In this document: positions 1 through 8,869 of the stretch, one piece after another | Position numbering within the stretch: the first letter of the stretch is position 1 | How the letters are laid out: every line of letters starts with the position of its first letter | Assembly (NCBI RefSeq): GCF_001642575.1 | Contig: NZ_LXNG01000027.1 | Location: forward strand, 1 to 44,519 | Direction: 5' to 3' | DNA length: 44,519 nt | From: Xanthomonas floridensis | GTDB lineage: Bacteria > Pseudomonadota > Gammaproteobacteria > Xanthomonadales > Xanthomonadaceae | The notes under the pieces: generated by a model | Databases searched by the model: none | What the model was told of the DNA's origin: nothing | Seen by the model: only the letters and a program-made list of their open reading frames with translations | Translations under genes and position numbers: made by a program

Positions 1-220
1 GCTTAGGCGTGGCATGGGGGCACTTGTGAGGCCGGGAGGTACGGTCAGTCAACCCTTCTTCCCCCTCTTCCTTAAAGCGCTTGAGCCATTTGTAGGCCGT
101 TCGGACGCTGACACCGGCCGCATGCGCCGCTTCTTCCACACGCAACCCCTGAACAAGGATGCGATCCACAAGCAGGGCTCGACCGCGAGGGCTCAAACGG
201 GCATGTTTATGCAGGTTCAT
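1..220 (-). CDS. IS481-family transposase, N-terminal part (partial)
   Basis: The frame is open from an ATG at 220 to the window edge (73 codons). It begins MNLHKHARLSPRGRALL and contains an N-terminal helix-turn-helix (VEEAAHAAGVSVRTAYKWL), followed by the linker RTSRPHKCPHATP. This matches the start of Xanthomonas IS481-type transposases, in which the helix-turn-helix precedes a DDE integrase core. The core is not in the window, so activity cannot be judged. The visible part shows no stop or frameshift. Confidence 0.85.
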   Translation of the reverse strand, partial: MNLHKHARLSPRGRALLVDRILVQGLRVEEAAHAAGVSVRTAYKWLKRFKEEGEEGLTDRTSRPHKCPHATPK

Positions 221-303
221 TCGGGGCTCCTGGGGGCTGGGTTGGCTTGATAACCCCCATCTTCCAGAGATGCCCCGGATGAACAACCTACTGAGAGATC
301 ACA
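1..303 (-). mobile_element. IS481-family insertion sequence, left end, truncated by window edge
   Basis: The minus strand carries the start of an IS481-type transposase, preceded by about 80 non-coding bases. Reading leftward, the putative element end is at 303 and begins TGTGATCTCTC. Immediately outside it, 304-309 reads GCTAGG on the minus strand. That fits the NCTAGN-type target site known for IS481, so I place the boundary there. The other end, its inverted repeat and the second target copy lie outside the window. Confidence 0.75.
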
Positions 304-378
304 CCTAGCGGCGGCATCTGGCGGTGTTGGCCCACCCCTCGGGACCCTTTCCGCTCGCGGGAAGAAGGCAGTGCGGTT

Positions 379-642
379 GTGGTGATTGCCATGCACCTGT
401 CGCGCAGCCCATACGACCTGGTGCTGGACCCCTCGCATACCTGGCTCACCATCCACGACCTGGTGCTGAGTCCTTCGCATACCTGGCTCACCATCCACGA
501 GTCGGTGGGCCACCCGCTGGAGCTGGACCGTGTGCTCGGCCACGAGGCCAACGATGCCGGTACCAGCTTCGCCACGCTGGACAAGCTCAAGGCCGGCTTC
601 CTGGTTCGGGCATCCAGCGGGCGGGTATCTGGCAATGGGTGA
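379..642 (+). pseudogene. Remnant of TldD/PmbA-family peptidase
   Basis: A short frame contains TWLTIHESVGHPLELDR, followed by VLGHEANDAGTSFATLDKL. This is the signature region of TldD-type metalloproteases, including the HExxxH motif. TldD proteins are about 450-550 residues and work with TldE/PmbA on peptide substrates. Here only about 45 family-like residues remain. The similarity stops after DKLK, and the upstream part is unrelated. A 42-bp stretch before the motif is duplicated in tandem (415-456 and 457-498), giving DLVLDPSHTWLTIH followed by DLVLSPSHTWLTIH. I read this as a non-functional fragment beside the IS element. Confidence 0.7.
415..498 (+). repeat. 42-bp tandem duplication inside the TldD remnant
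   Basis: Two adjacent 42-bp copies, 415-456 and 457-498, begin GACCTGGTGCTG and end CTCACCATCCAC. They differ at only a few bases. Because 42 is a multiple of three the frame is kept, and each copy encodes a 14-residue segment ending TWLTIH. Only the second copy runs into the HExxxH motif. Confidence 0.9.
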
Positions 643-909
643 TGCCCGTCCGCGTCGGGACCTTCTCCCGCACGCTGGGAAGGCAGCGAGTGGGGTACGT
701 CACGCTCGCCTGTCGCATATCCGACCCATCCACTCAGATCTCCGGCAGGTAACGTCTGCCCCATCACCGTGCAAGGTTGTGCAATGCCAGTCGCGATGCA
801 TCACCGTCGCGATCGGCCGATGATGCACCGGCCCACCTGGTGTTGGCCGGCTCCCCTCTCCCGCCTGCGGGAGAGGGTGCCCGAAGGGCGGGTGAGGGCC
901 GGGGGCCGC
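643..909. other. Non-coding stretch between TldD remnant and phosphorylase gene
   Basis: No convincing gene is seen. The segment near 655-686 resembles 339-371: both begin TCGGGACC and end in an AGGCAG-type sequence after a degenerate TTCTCCCGC stem. Degenerate hairpin-repeat copies may therefore flank the TldD remnant. A better preserved hairpin repeat lies at 851-899. Confidence 0.5.
851..899 (+). repeat. Xanthomonas-type REP hairpin repeat, family A copy 1
   Basis: The unit has a first stem CTCTCCCGC/GCGGGAGAG and a second stem GCCCG/CGGGC, followed by GGTGAGGGC. The same two-stem layout recurs at 29373-29420, 29444-29491, 43708-43755 and 44013-44061. It lies just beyond the 3' end of the minus-strand phosphorylase gene, where it could end transcription or stabilise mRNA. 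Confidence 0.8.
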
Positions 910-3309
910 TCAAACCGGCAGGCGCACCTGCACCCGATACACCTGGCCGGCGGTGATGTCGTGCACCCGCTGGTCGGCGCAGACCACGCCATCCACCAGC
1001 ACCTCCATCGCCACGCGTCCGGCCTCGCGCTGCAGCTGCACCTCGAACTGCGCACCGCGGAACTGGCGCGTCACCTGCGCCTGCGGCCAGTGCGACGGCA
1101 GCTGCGGGCGGATCGCCAGCGCATCGCCCTCGCCGACCAGGCCAAACAAGCCCTCCAGCACGCAGCGATAGACCCAGGCCACCGTGCCGGTGTTGAACAG
1201 CTGGCTCGAGCGCCCGGCGGTGCGCGGGTATTGATGCCATGCACCACGGTAGTAGTTGGGCAGCGACACCGGCAGATGACCGCGCTGCAGCACGTCCTCG
1301 CGGGTCGGGCCGGGCAACAGCGCGCGCAGGATCTCCCAGGCGCGGTCGGACTCGCCGATCTGGTAGAGGCTATACAGATAGAACGCGGCCGCATGGTTGT
1401 ACACCGCGCCGTTCTCCGCCGCGCCCGGCCACTTCTGGGTCAACCGGCCCACGTCGTCGCGCATGTGCGTATACGCCGGCGCCAGCATCACCGGGCCGTA
1501 CGGCGTGTGCAGCTGCTCACGCACCGCCTCCAACAGCGCTGCGCGTTGCTGCGCATCGGCCGTGCCGGCGAGCAACGCGAAGCTCTGCGGGTTGAGGTAG
1601 ATGCGACCTTCCACATCATCGGCGATACCGAACCGCACGCCGTCGTCGGTGATGCCGCGCGCATACCAGTTGCCGTCCCACAGCTCGCGGTTGGCATCGG
1701 CGTTGACGGTGCTGACCGCTTCGCCGAAGGTCTGTGCCTGCACGCTGCGGCCGTGCGCAGTGCAAATGTCCGACCACAGCCGCAGCGCATAGGCGGTGGC
1801 CACGGTGAGCCAGCCGGACACGCCCTTGCCGCGCCAGCCAACCATGTTCATCGGGTCGTTCCAGTCGCCTTGCGCGATAAAACTCAGGCCGCGTGCGTCG
1901 CGTGCATCCAGCAGCCACTGCATCGCCGCATCCAGCCGCTCGGCCACACTCAGGCGCTGCCCGTCATGGGTCTGCACGATCGCATCCAGGATGCTGGCAT
2001 CGCCGGTTTCGGCAAGGTACGCGCTCAGGAACATCGGCAACCACACGCAGTGGTCGGTATGCGGCACCTGGTTGATGTACTTCAGCTCGGCGCCTTCCAC
2101 CAGCAGGATGCCGTCCGGCATCGCGCCGCTGGGCTCCTGCTGCGACAAGGCATGCAGCAACGCCGCACGTGCGGTGGCCGGCTGCAGATAGGCCATGCCC
2201 ATGTGGTCCTGCAGATAATTGCGGGTCTGCGGATCGGTGGTCAGGCGGTTGACGTCACCGTGGTAGAACACCTGCCGCGGCAGCCAGTGGTTGACCAGGT
2301 TGTCCAGCGCCGGGTCCGGCGTGGCGATCTGCACGCAGCCACGCCCGCCCTGCAGGTACTGCGCGTAGTCGCGCGCAGCGGCAGCAAAACCGTCCTGGGA
2401 CAGATAGCGCGCGCGCAGCGCGGCGATCTCCGCATCGTCCTTGGCCGGCCCGAACGCGAAGCGGTACACGCTGCCTGCATCCGGCTCCAGCTGCAGGCGA
2501 TATTGCAGCGCAGCCGCAGGAGTTTCGTAATGCGCTTCGTGGTTGCCCAGCTGCTCGGCCTGGATCGCCGACGGCGCATGCAGCCCGCCCTCGCCTTCGA
2601 AGGCCAGTTGCTGCGCCTCCCAGGCGACTGGCGGCTGTTCGTGCAGCAGGAAGGTGCAGTCCTTGAAATTGCGCTGGCGAAAATAGTCGTCGATCTTCTG
2701 GTACGGCGCCACGCTGCGGCAGACGATGCCGCCCAGCGCCGGCTCATAGCCGCCGGCCTGGTGCATCCACGACATGTAGCCGACCGGGAAGTACGCATAC
2801 AGGCTGAGCCGGCGGGCGCGCCCGGACTGGTTATGCACGCGGCATTCCCACAGCTCCACCGCATCGTCGGTGGGCAGGGCCACGCACAGTTCCACCACGA
2901 TGTCGTCATGGCACACGCGCCACCGCACATCGTGCTTGCCGGCGGAGAATTCGAACGCCTGCGGCGGTGCGCGCACCGGTTCGTGTGGCACCGAATACAG
3001 CGCCCCGCTGTCTTCGTCCTTGAGATAGAAGAAACGCCCGGGATGGTGCGCGTAATACGGCTGCTCCGGCATCATGAAGTTGCGCGCTTCCAGCATCGGT
3101 GCATGCGCATACTTCGATGGCTCCGGCTGCATGAACTGGCCGGTGGCGTAACCGCGGCAGGTGAGCTGCAGCATCATGCGGCGGTTCCACAAGAACCCGC
3201 CGGCGTTGGGCATGGCGGTGGGGCTGTACAGCGCGTAGCGCGCGCCGTCGGCGCTGGGCCCCAGCAAGGTGGACAGATCGTCGGAAGCAGCAAGAGGCGT
3301 TGCAGACAC
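910..3309 (-). CDS. GH94 phosphorylase, probable cellobionic acid phosphorylase
   Basis: The protein has 799 residues, typical for glycoside hydrolase family 94 (formerly glycosyltransferase 36). It has an N-terminal beta-sandwich and a C-terminal alpha/alpha barrel. The GDWNDPMN motif at residues 481-488 marks the active-site region, where the general acid Asp of the family lies. A Xanthomonas campestris GH94 enzyme often labelled NdvB has been characterised as cellobionic acid phosphorylase, and the neighbouring gluconokinase supports that specificity. It would convert cellobionate plus phosphate to glucose-1-phosphate and gluconate in the cytoplasm; no signal peptide is seen. It starts with GTG at 3309, two bases after the stop of the upstream symporter, with AGGAG inside that gene, so the two are translationally linked. 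A cellobiose or cyclic-glucan role is a less likely alternative. Confidence 0.82.
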   Translation of the reverse strand: MSATPLAASDDLSTLLGPSADGARYALYSPTAMPNAGGFLWNRRMMLQLTCRGYATGQFMQPEPSKYAHAPMLEARNFMMPEQPYYAHHPGRFFYLKDEDSGALYSVPHEPVRAPPQAFEFSAGKHDVRWRVCHDDIVVELCVALPTDDAVELWECRVHNQSGRARRLSLYAYFPVGYMSWMHQAGGYEPALGGIVCRSVAPYQKIDDYFRQRNFKDCTFLLHEQPPVAWEAQQLAFEGEGGLHAPSAIQAEQLGNHEAHYETPAAALQYRLQLEPDAGSVYRFAFGPAKDDAEIAALRARYLSQDGFAAAARDYAQYLQGGRGCVQIATPDPALDNLVNHWLPRQVFYHGDVNRLTTDPQTRNYLQDHMGMAYLQPATARAALLHALSQQEPSGAMPDGILLVEGAELKYINQVPHTDHCVWLPMFLSAYLAETGDASILDAIVQTHDGQRLSVAERLDAAMQWLLDARDARGLSFIAQGDWNDPMNMVGWRGKGVSGWLTVATAYALRLWSDICTAHGRSVQAQTFGEAVSTVNADANRELWDGNWYARGITDDGVRFGIADDVEGRIYLNPQSFALLAGTADAQQRAALLEAVREQLHTPYGPVMLAPAYTHMRDDVGRLTQKWPGAAENGAVYNHAAAFYLYSLYQIGESDRAWEILRALLPGPTREDVLQRGHLPVSLPNYYRGAWHQYPRTAGRSSQLFNTGTVAWVYRCVLEGLFGLVGEGDALAIRPQLPSHWPQAQVTRQFRGAQFEVQLQREAGRVAMEVLVDGVVCADQRVHDITAGQVYRVQVRLPV

Positions 3310-3311
3310 GG

Positions 3312-4694
3312 TCAGAGGTGCTCCTGTTCGTCGCGCTTGCGCGCAGCCAGTTCATGCTGGATACGACGCAGCAACGCGTCGTCCAGCGGATAAAAACGCA
3401 TGGTCCATGCCGCCAGCAGGGCAACCGCACCGGGAATCACCGTCAGCAGCAGCACGATGCCGGTCAACGAGCCGCTGGACTGCGCACTGTTGGCGACATA
3501 GCCCATGCCGGCCAGCACCCAGGCAATGCCGGCCGAGGCGAGCGCGCCGCCAAGTTTTTGCGAAAAGGTCGCCGCCGCGAAGGTCATCGCGGTCGCACGC
3601 CGGCCGGTGCGCCACTCGGTGTAATCGGCGCTGTCGGCATACATCGAAAACGCCAGCGGCGACTTCGGCCCCAGTGCCAGGCCGATCAGCATGTTCAACG
3701 CAAAGATGGCCCACACCGCATCGGCCGGCACGAAGAACATCGCACAGCTCAACAGGCCGACGATCACCATCAGCCCGCACATCAGCTGGCGCTTGTCCCA
3801 GTGCCGGGTCAGCAGCGGCGTGATTGCCGCGCCGACACCCAGCGCTACCGAATAGCAGCCCAGGAACAAGCCGACCAGATCCGGACGTTGCACGTAGTAC
3901 TTGAGGTAATACACGCCTGCACCACCGCGCATGGTGATGGTGATCATGATGATCAGCGACAGCACGAACAGCACGCACCAGGGCTTGTTCTGCAGCAGAT
4001 CGGCGATGTCCCGGCCAACCGGCGTGCGCTGTTGCGGCGGTGGCTGCACGCGCTCGCGCGTGGTCAATGCCACGCTGACGAACAGCGCCACCGCAATGGC
4101 GCCGTACAGCATCATCGTGCGCTGCCATCCCAGCGCATCGTTGCCGCCGCCGAACCAGCGCACCAGATCCATCGTGAAGTAATTGACCAGCGTGGTGCCT
4201 GCAAACGCGCCGATGAAACGCAGGCTGATCAGACCGGTACGCTGCTTGCTGTCGGCGGTGATCACGCCCGACAGCGCCGAGTACGGAATGCTCACCACGG
4301 TGTAGGCCAGCATCATCACCAGGAAGCTGATCGTGGCCCACCACATGCGCCCGTTCTGATCCAGGTCCGGGGTGGTGTAGGCCACCACTCCCGTCACCGC
4401 CATCGGCACCGCACCCCACAGCAGATACGGGCGGAACTTGCCCCAGCGACTGCGGGTACGGTCGGCGATGGCGCCCATGGCCGGGTCCGCGATCGCATCG
4501 GCGATCTTGGTCAGCAGGATCATCGTGCCCACGGCCGCGGCCGGTAGATGCATGGTGTCGGTATAGAAGATCAGCAGGAACGCGGAGATGTTGGCCCAGT
4601 ACAGATTCAGGCCCAGATCGCCGGCGCCGTAGCCCAGCTTTTCGCGCCAGCGCAGGCGCGCCGATGCAGGAGACGGTGCGGGTGTTGACGTCAT
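3312..4694 (-). CDS. GPH-family sugar:cation symporter
   Basis: This is a 460-residue polytopic inner-membrane protein with about twelve hydrophobic segments. It resembles the glycoside-pentoside-hexuronide (MelB-like) branch of the major facilitator superfamily. Family-like features are the N-terminal [14 protein letters not shown], then [23 protein letters not shown] around residues 70-95, and a central cytoplasmic loop. It precedes the GH94 phosphorylase in the same operon with a two-base gap. The likely cargo is therefore the disaccharide that enzyme splits, such as cellobionate or a related beta-glucoside; this is inference from context. The ATG at 4694 is preceded by an AAGGT Shine-Dalgarno sequence. 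Confidence 0.88.
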   Translation of the reverse strand: MTSTPAPSPASARLRWREKLGYGAGDLGLNLYWANISAFLLIFYTDTMHLPAAAVGTMILLTKIADAIADPAMGAIADRTRSRWGKFRPYLLWGAVPMAVTGVVAYTTPDLDQNGRMWWATISFLVMMLAYTVVSIPYSALSGVITADSKQRTGLISLRFIGAFAGTTLVNYFTMDLVRWFGGGNDALGWQRTMMLYGAIAVALFVSVALTTRERVQPPPQQRTPVGRDIADLLQNKPWCVLFVLSLIIMITITMRGGAGVYYLKYYVQRPDLVGLFLGCYSVALGVGAAITPLLTRHWDKRQLMCGLMVIVGLLSCAMFFVPADAVWAIFALNMLIGLALGPKSPLAFSMYADSADYTEWRTGRRATAMTFAAATFSQKLGGALASAGIAWVLAGMGYVANSAQSSGSLTGIVLLLTVIPGAVALLAAWTMRFYPLDDALLRRIQHELAARKRDEQEHL

Positions 4695-4851
4695 CAGGTG
4701 ACCTTCGGATGCGTTGTACCCGGCCGGTCACGCCGTTACGCTGGGCGCCCGCTCACCTGGCAAGGAGCGCCGACGCTACACCACGCATCGGCTGCCGCCA
4801 ACGTGAAATCCGCTCAAATGCCGAATCGATCCGGAGATATAACCTGACGTG
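4695..4851. promoter_or_regulatory. Divergent regulatory region between symporter and gluconokinase genes
   Basis: These 157 bases separate the minus-strand symporter-phosphorylase operon from plus-strand gntK, so shared control is plausible. A near-palindrome CGAATCGATCCG lies at 4822-4833 (two mismatches), just before gntK. No regulator gene is adjacent. I could not identify convincing -35/-10 pairs. Confidence 0.4.
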
Positions 4852-5439
4852 ATGGACACCGCCGTCCCCACCACGCCCGCGTTCGCTTCCCCCTTGGCCA
4901 TCGTCGTGATGGGCGTGTCGGGCAGCGGCAAGACCACCATCGCGCAGGCACTGGCCGCACACTACGGCTTCCGTTTCCTGGATGCCGACGACTATCACAG
5001 CGTGGCTGCGCGCGCGCAGATGGCCGCCGGCCAGCCGCTCACCGACGCCATGCGGGTGCCGTGGGTGGAACTGCTGTCGGCCACCCTGCGCGAGTGCGTG
5101 CAGGCCGGCGAATCGGTGGTGCTGGCGTTCTCCGGATTGCGCCACACGCATCGCCAATTGCTGCGCAGCAGCGGCGTGCCGATGCGCTTCGTGTTCCTGC
5201 ATGCCGCACCGCACGTCATCGCCGCGCGCCTGGGTGCGCGCGCCGGCCACTTCATGCCCCCGAGCCTGCTTGACAGCCAGCTGCAGACGCTGGAACTGCC
5301 GCTGGACGAAGCAGACGTGGTGTCGGTGGACGTGGACGCCAGCGTGCCGGAGGTGGTGCACGACGCGATCGCACAACTAGCGCTCATCGACACCGCAGCC
5401 GCCAACGCCGGCACACCTTCGTTGCCCAGCGCGCCCTAG
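4852..5439 (+). CDS. gntK: Gluconokinase (thermoresistant GntK type)
   Basis: This P-loop kinase of about 195 residues phosphorylates D-gluconate to 6-phosphogluconate, feeding the Entner-Doudoroff and pentose phosphate routes. The Walker A motif GVSGSGKT lies near residues 21-28. It is followed by family hallmarks: DADDYHS for substrate binding, MAAGQPLTDAMRVPW, a lid-like stretch, and GHFMPPSLLDSQLQTLE near the C-terminus. An in-frame GTG precedes the ATG at 4849. GGAG at 4832-4835 suits either start, and I chose ATG. It is divergent from the GH94/symporter operon and would use the gluconate released there. The last codons overlap the convergent gene by four bases (CTAG). Confidence 0.92.
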   Translation: MDTAVPTTPAFASPLAIVVMGVSGSGKTTIAQALAAHYGFRFLDADDYHSVAARAQMAAGQPLTDAMRVPWVELLSATLRECVQAGESVVLAFSGLRHTHRQLLRSSGVPMRFVFLHAAPHVIAARLGARAGHFMPPSLLDSQLQTLELPLDEADVVSVDVDASVPEVVHDAIAQLALIDTAAANAGTPSLPSAP

Positions 5440-5783
5440 CGGCGCCGCCATGGCAGCGGAATCGCCAGGACGCTCACCACCACCAACGCAAGGCGCGCCG
5501 ATAGCGTGTCGTGGCGTGCATGCGGCAACGGCGCCTCGTCAGCACCGTCGGGCAAGGCGTGTGCGCCGGCTTCCAGGTCGGCCAGCACGGCACGGGCCTG
5601 CGCCCAGTGCGTTGCCTCCACGCGAACCTTGATCCCACCCAGTGCCTGGCACAGATACCACTGCGCAAGGCATTGCTGTTCGTCGGCCAGATAGACCGCG
5701 ATGCCTTCGGCCTGCAGACGTCCGGCCACCAGTCTTGCCTGCAGGGCATTGTCGTAAGACACCAGCGTCAGCCATGTCGACAT
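5436..5783 (-). CDS. DUF2007-like small protein with C-terminal membrane segment
   Basis: The protein has 115 residues. The N-terminal about 70 residues (MSTWLTLVSYDNALQARLVA, later ALGGIKVRVEATHWAQARAVL) resemble the DUF2007 'putative signal-transducing' domain, a ferredoxin-like fold of unknown function. A hydrophobic stretch near the C-terminus (LALVVVSVLAIPLPW) may anchor it to the membrane. I chose the ATG at 5783 because the domain begins there; upstream in-frame sequence is compositionally poor. Its stop shares the CTAG at 5436-5439 with the convergent gntK stop. Function is unknown. Confidence 0.7.
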   Translation of the reverse strand: MSTWLTLVSYDNALQARLVAGRLQAEGIAVYLADEQQCLAQWYLCQALGGIKVRVEATHWAQARAVLADLEAGAHALPDGADEAPLPHARHDTLSARLALVVVSVLAIPLPWRRR

Positions 5784-6312
5784 GCGGGCTCCGTGCGCCA
5801 TCGGACGCCGACATCTTAGCGGCGGGCGCACGCTATTTGGCGTCAAGCCGCCCGCTCACACGCTGGCGATGCCGGTGAAGGCCCGACACGCATACAGCCG
5901 GCACAACGCGCGTTCGCCAGGATCACACGCGTTCCATCCATGGCCGCGCCGCACGTTGCATGCCACGCCACGCACAGGCGTGGCCGTCCGCAGTCCACAG
6001 ACCGCTAAACAAGGTGGCGCAAGATGTCCTGGTTACTTTTTGCAAACCGATGATTTTCCTGCCAATTCGACGTTGCCGTCCTGAATGATTTTTTCTATCG
6101 CAGATCCGCGAAATAGTGATGGATCATCACCATTTGCGCGATTAACGCACACGCTGAACGCAAATTTTTCGACTTGGTCATACCAGATCCAGGCAGACCC
6201 GACCGCTATCTAAATGCAGGTCCGCACCACTGTTGCAGGGGCGCGGTGATCGGCGATCTTCACCACGCAGATCCGGGGGGATCCAGCGCTTCCTTCCATC
6301 AATGGATACGCC
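5784..6312. other. Intergenic region upstream of the PQQ-type dehydrogenase
   Basis: No gene is supported here. From about 6030 to 6190 the DNA becomes clearly AT-richer than its surroundings, which suits a promoter for the dehydrogenase at 6316. An inverted repeat GTGATG-GAT-CATCAC lies at 6116-6130 and could be an operator. A long 5' leader of more than 100 bases is possible. Confidence 0.5.
6116..6130. promoter_or_regulatory. Inverted repeat, candidate operator
   Basis: Perfect 6-bp arms, GTGATG and CATCAC, flank the trinucleotide GAT within the AT-rich upstream region of the PQQ-type dehydrogenase. A transcription-factor role is inference from position and symmetry only. Confidence 0.3.
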
Positions 6313-6315
6313 GTG

Positions 6316-8046
6316 ATGACCAACTCCAATCGCCGCTTGCGGTTACGCAGTTTGACGCTCCTTCCCTGCCTGCTTGCCAGCGCAGTAGCTTTCGCCCAGT
6401 CCAGCCCAGCTGCCGCACAACAGTCGGTTTCCTCCCTGGATGCCCAGGCGTTCGCGCGCTCCGGCCAGGTGTGGAGCGCCTTCGGCAGCAACCTCCCGTT
6501 CGCGAGCCCCTCCAATTGGCCCACCGCCGGTGGCGGTTACTTCAACGCGCGCTTCGCGCCGGGTGAGTGGAAGATCAATCGCACCACCGTCAAAGGCCTC
6601 AAGCCGGCCTGGACCCTGACCACCACCGGCGACATCTCGGCCACGCCGAGCGTGGAGGGTGGCACCCTGTACGTGCCCGACTGGGGCGGCACCCTGTACA
6701 GCGTCGATACCCAGACCGGCAAGCCGAACTGGCAGGCCAAGTTGTCCGACTACACCGGCAACGCCGCCTCGGTGACGCGCAACACCCCGGCCATCAGCGC
6801 CAAGAGCATCATCGTCGGCGACCAGGCTGCAGGCACCGTGCTGGCGATCGACAAGAAGACCGGCAAGCTGCTGTGGAAGACCACCGCCGAAGCCAACCCG
6901 CAGGCGCGCATCACCTCCTCGCCGGTCATCTACGGCAACCGCATTTACGTGCCCGTGTCCTCCGGCGACTGGGGCAATCTCGACCCGACCCATACCTTCA
7001 GCTTCCGCGGCAGCGTCGTGGCGCTGGATCTGAACACCGGCAAGAAGCTGTGGCAGTTCTACAACGTACCCGAGGGCTATACCGGCGCCTCGGTGTGGGG
7101 CCAGGTGGCGATCGACCCGATCAGCCGCCGCCTGTATTTCGGCACCGGCAACAACTACAACATTCCGCAGAGCGTGGGCAACTGCGTCTCCAATGCGCGC
7201 TCCTACCGCGGTAGCGAACTCACCGTGCAGGACGAACTGAACTGCATGGCGCCGGATAACTACGTCGACTCGGTGGTGGCGTTGAATCTGGATACCGGCA
7301 AGCTGGCCTGGGCCAATCGCGCACAGGGGTACGACGCCTGGAACCTGTCGTGCATCGTCGCACCCACCAACGGCCTGTGCCCGAATACGCAGGCAACCAA
7401 CCTGACCGGACCCGATTACGATTTCGGTGGTGCCGGCGTGCAGTTGTTCACCGTGTGGCGTGACGGCAAGCCGCAGCAGTTGGTCGGCGCAGGGCAGAAG
7501 AGCGGGATCTATTGGGCCTTCGACGCCAGGACCGGCGCCAAGGTGTGGTCCACCCAGGTCGGCCCCGGCGGCACCACCGGCGGCGTCGAATGGGGCACCG
7601 CGTTCGACCCGTACAAGTCGCAGGTCTATGTGGCCATCAACAACAGCTCCAACGCCACTTACACCCTGGGCCCGGCCAACACCGTCAGCCACAATGGCGG
7701 CTCGTGGGCAGCGCTGGATGCCGCAACCGGCAAGATCAAGTGGCAGGTCAAGGTGCCCGGCATCAACCGCGTGAATCCGAACGTACCGGCCGGCGGCCAG
7801 GGCTCGCTGACGGTGTCGCCGAACCTGCTGTACGCCGGTTCGATGGCCGGCAACATGGTCGCCCTCGACACCGACACCGGCGCCACGCTGTGGAACTACG
7901 ACGCCACCGGCTCGGTCATCAGCTCGCCGGCCGTGGTCAATGGTGCGTTGTATTGGGGCGCCGGCTACGGCCGCTTCAACTTCGGTACTGCAGCGACCAG
8001 CAACCAGCTGATCAAGTTCGTGCCCGAGAGTGGTGCGGCCAAGTAA
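6316..8046 (+). CDS. Secreted PQQ-type beta-propeller dehydrogenase (polyvinyl-alcohol-dehydrogenase-like)
   Basis: The protein has about 576 residues and an N-terminal signal peptide: a basic RRLRLRS stretch, a hydrophobic core and a likely cut after AFA. The rest is a repeated WD-like quinoprotein propeller. At least seven Trp-docking motifs of the type A-x-D-x-x-TGK-x-x-W are visible, for example SVDTQTGKPNW, AIDKKTGKLLW and ALDLNTGKKLW. Similar proteins are annotated as PQQ-dependent polyvinyl alcohol dehydrogenases. No CxxCH heme motif is present, so electrons would have to leave through a separate carrier. The substrate cannot be read from sequence. Proximity to the cellobionate-type module allows an extracytoplasmic sugar or alcohol oxidation, but that is speculative. 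GTG at 6313 is an alternative start. Confidence 0.75.
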   Translation: MTNSNRRLRLRSLTLLPCLLASAVAFAQSSPAAAQQSVSSLDAQAFARSGQVWSAFGSNLPFASPSNWPTAGGGYFNARFAPGEWKINRTTVKGLKPAWTLTTTGDISATPSVEGGTLYVPDWGGTLYSVDTQTGKPNWQAKLSDYTGNAASVTRNTPAISAKSIIVGDQAAGTVLAIDKKTGKLLWKTTAEANPQARITSSPVIYGNRIYVPVSSGDWGNLDPTHTFSFRGSVVALDLNTGKKLWQFYNVPEGYTGASVWGQVAIDPISRRLYFGTGNNYNIPQSVGNCVSNARSYRGSELTVQDELNCMAPDNYVDSVVALNLDTGKLAWANRAQGYDAWNLSCIVAPTNGLCPNTQATNLTGPDYDFGGAGVQLFTVWRDGKPQQLVGAGQKSGIYWAFDARTGAKVWSTQVGPGGTTGGVEWGTAFDPYKSQVYVAINNSSNATYTLGPANTVSHNGGSWAALDAATGKIKWQVKVPGINRVNPNVPAGGQGSLTVSPNLLYAGSMAGNMVALDTDTGATLWNYDATGSVISSPAVVNGALYWGAGYGRFNFGTAATSNQLIKFVPESGAAK

Positions 8047-8091
8047 GCGGTGACCGCATGCTCTGCGTTGAGTAACGCGCAGTGATAGCAA

Positions 8092-8122
8092 AACGACGGC
8101 GCCACCTTCGGGTGGCGTCGTT
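8092..8122 (+). terminator. Hairpin terminator after the PQQ-type dehydrogenase
   Basis: The stem GCCACC-TTCG-GGTGGC is extended by AACGAC/GTCGTT with a three-base bulge, about 45 bases after the stop codon. There is no proper T-run, only TTGT, so termination may be weak. Confidence 0.55.
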
Positions 8123-8201
8123 GTATGCGGTCGTAACGTGTGTCGGTGCTGGCTGCCACACCGACGCAGATGCCGGCCACGTTGCGGTAGCGGCATGACC
8201 G

Positions 8202-8429
8202 CTACAAACGCGTGACCTGGCACAGCCGGATCTGCCCCGCTTCCAGCCCATGCGCCTCGGCCGCGCGACGGCGCAACGCGCACACCAGTCCTGCGGCATC
8301 CAGCACACCGTCGGCAGGCACCTCCACGCTATGGGCGAGTTGCCCCCACAGCACCGGTCGACCATCGCAATAGCCTTCGTAGTCGGCGAAATAATGCAGC
8401 TGGCGCAGCTCAGGTACCGACGTGGACAT
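8202..8429 (-). CDS. Unknown 75-residue protein, third gene of the dehydroquinase-like operon
   Basis: The protein has 75 residues and starts MSTSVPELRQLHYFADYEG. I do not recognise a family. It is acidic to neutral with a leucine/alanine-rich C-terminal half (DAAGLVCALRRRAAEAHGL) and ends CQVTRL. Its start overlaps the end of the preceding gene by 20 bases (8410-8429), which suggests translational coupling. The ATG at 8429 was chosen because residues upstream are arginine-rich out-of-frame shadow of the previous gene. Its role is presumably tied to the two dehydroquinase-fold proteins encoded upstream. Confidence 0.6.
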   Translation of the reverse strand: MSTSVPELRQLHYFADYEGYCDGRPVLWGQLAHSVEVPADGVLDAAGLVCALRRRAAEAHGLEAGQIRLCQVTRL

Positions 8430-8859
8430 CGCCCTGGATCTCCGTGCAGCCCAGATGTTCCAACGCGATTTCCAGCCCGAGCAGATAACTCTGCGCGCAG
8501 TAACCGCGCACCGTCGCAATGCACTCGCCCAGGCCCGCCGGCAGGCAGCGCTCCGGCCGGTCGGTGCTGTCGTCATGCGCCTCCACGTAGGGGTAGCGCA
8601 ACGACGCCAGCACCCGGTGCAGGCGTACGCTGTCCACGCAACTGCCCGGATCGATCAACGCAATTTCCATCCGCGCCTGTCCGGCCACGCGCAAGGCATC
8701 CAGCAACTCCTGCTCCGACCCGCAGGCACGCAAGGCCACCGTCTTGCCCGCGTCGCCGGCACACTGCACCAGCTGCCGGATCACGGCCCGCGGCAACGGC
8801 TGCGGCCCACGCACCAGCGGCGACGATGCTTCCGGCCCGCGTACGATCATGATCGACAT
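8410..8859 (-). CDS. Diverged type II dehydroquinase-like protein (AroQ fold, active site lost), second copy
   Basis: The 149 residues align by eye with type II 3-dehydroquinate dehydratase. The SEQELLDALRVAG stretch matches the S-E-x-x-L-x-x-x-I helix. The IALIDPGSCVDSV stretch matches the family N-P-[AG]-x-x-x-H-T-S-V, YVEAHDD matches I-E-V-H-x-S-N, and GYCAQSYLLGLEIALEHL matches the C-terminal G-x-x-G-Y-x-L-A-L helix. The catalytic Asn of NPG is Asp, and the following catalytic His is gone. The N-terminal GPNLNLLG loop with its Tyr is replaced by VRGPEASS. Catalysis of dehydroquinate is therefore unlikely. The gene starts 10 bases after its paralogue ends. Confidence 0.72.
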   Translation of the reverse strand: MSIMIVRGPEASSPLVRGPQPLPRAVIRQLVQCAGDAGKTVALRACGSEQELLDALRVAGQARMEIALIDPGSCVDSVRLHRVLASLRYPYVEAHDDSTDRPERCLPAGLGECIATVRGYCAQSYLLGLEIALEHLGCTEIQGDVHVGT

Positions 8860-8869
8860 GCCGGCGTCC

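Noticed and set aside
769..3393. 874-codon open frame on the plus strand
   Set aside because: It is the antisense of the GH94 phosphorylase gene; its His/Arg/Gln-rich translation matches no family.
6343..8283. 646-codon minus-strand frame over the PQQ-type dehydrogenase
   Set aside because: Antisense shadow; the plus strand has a signal peptide and propeller motifs.
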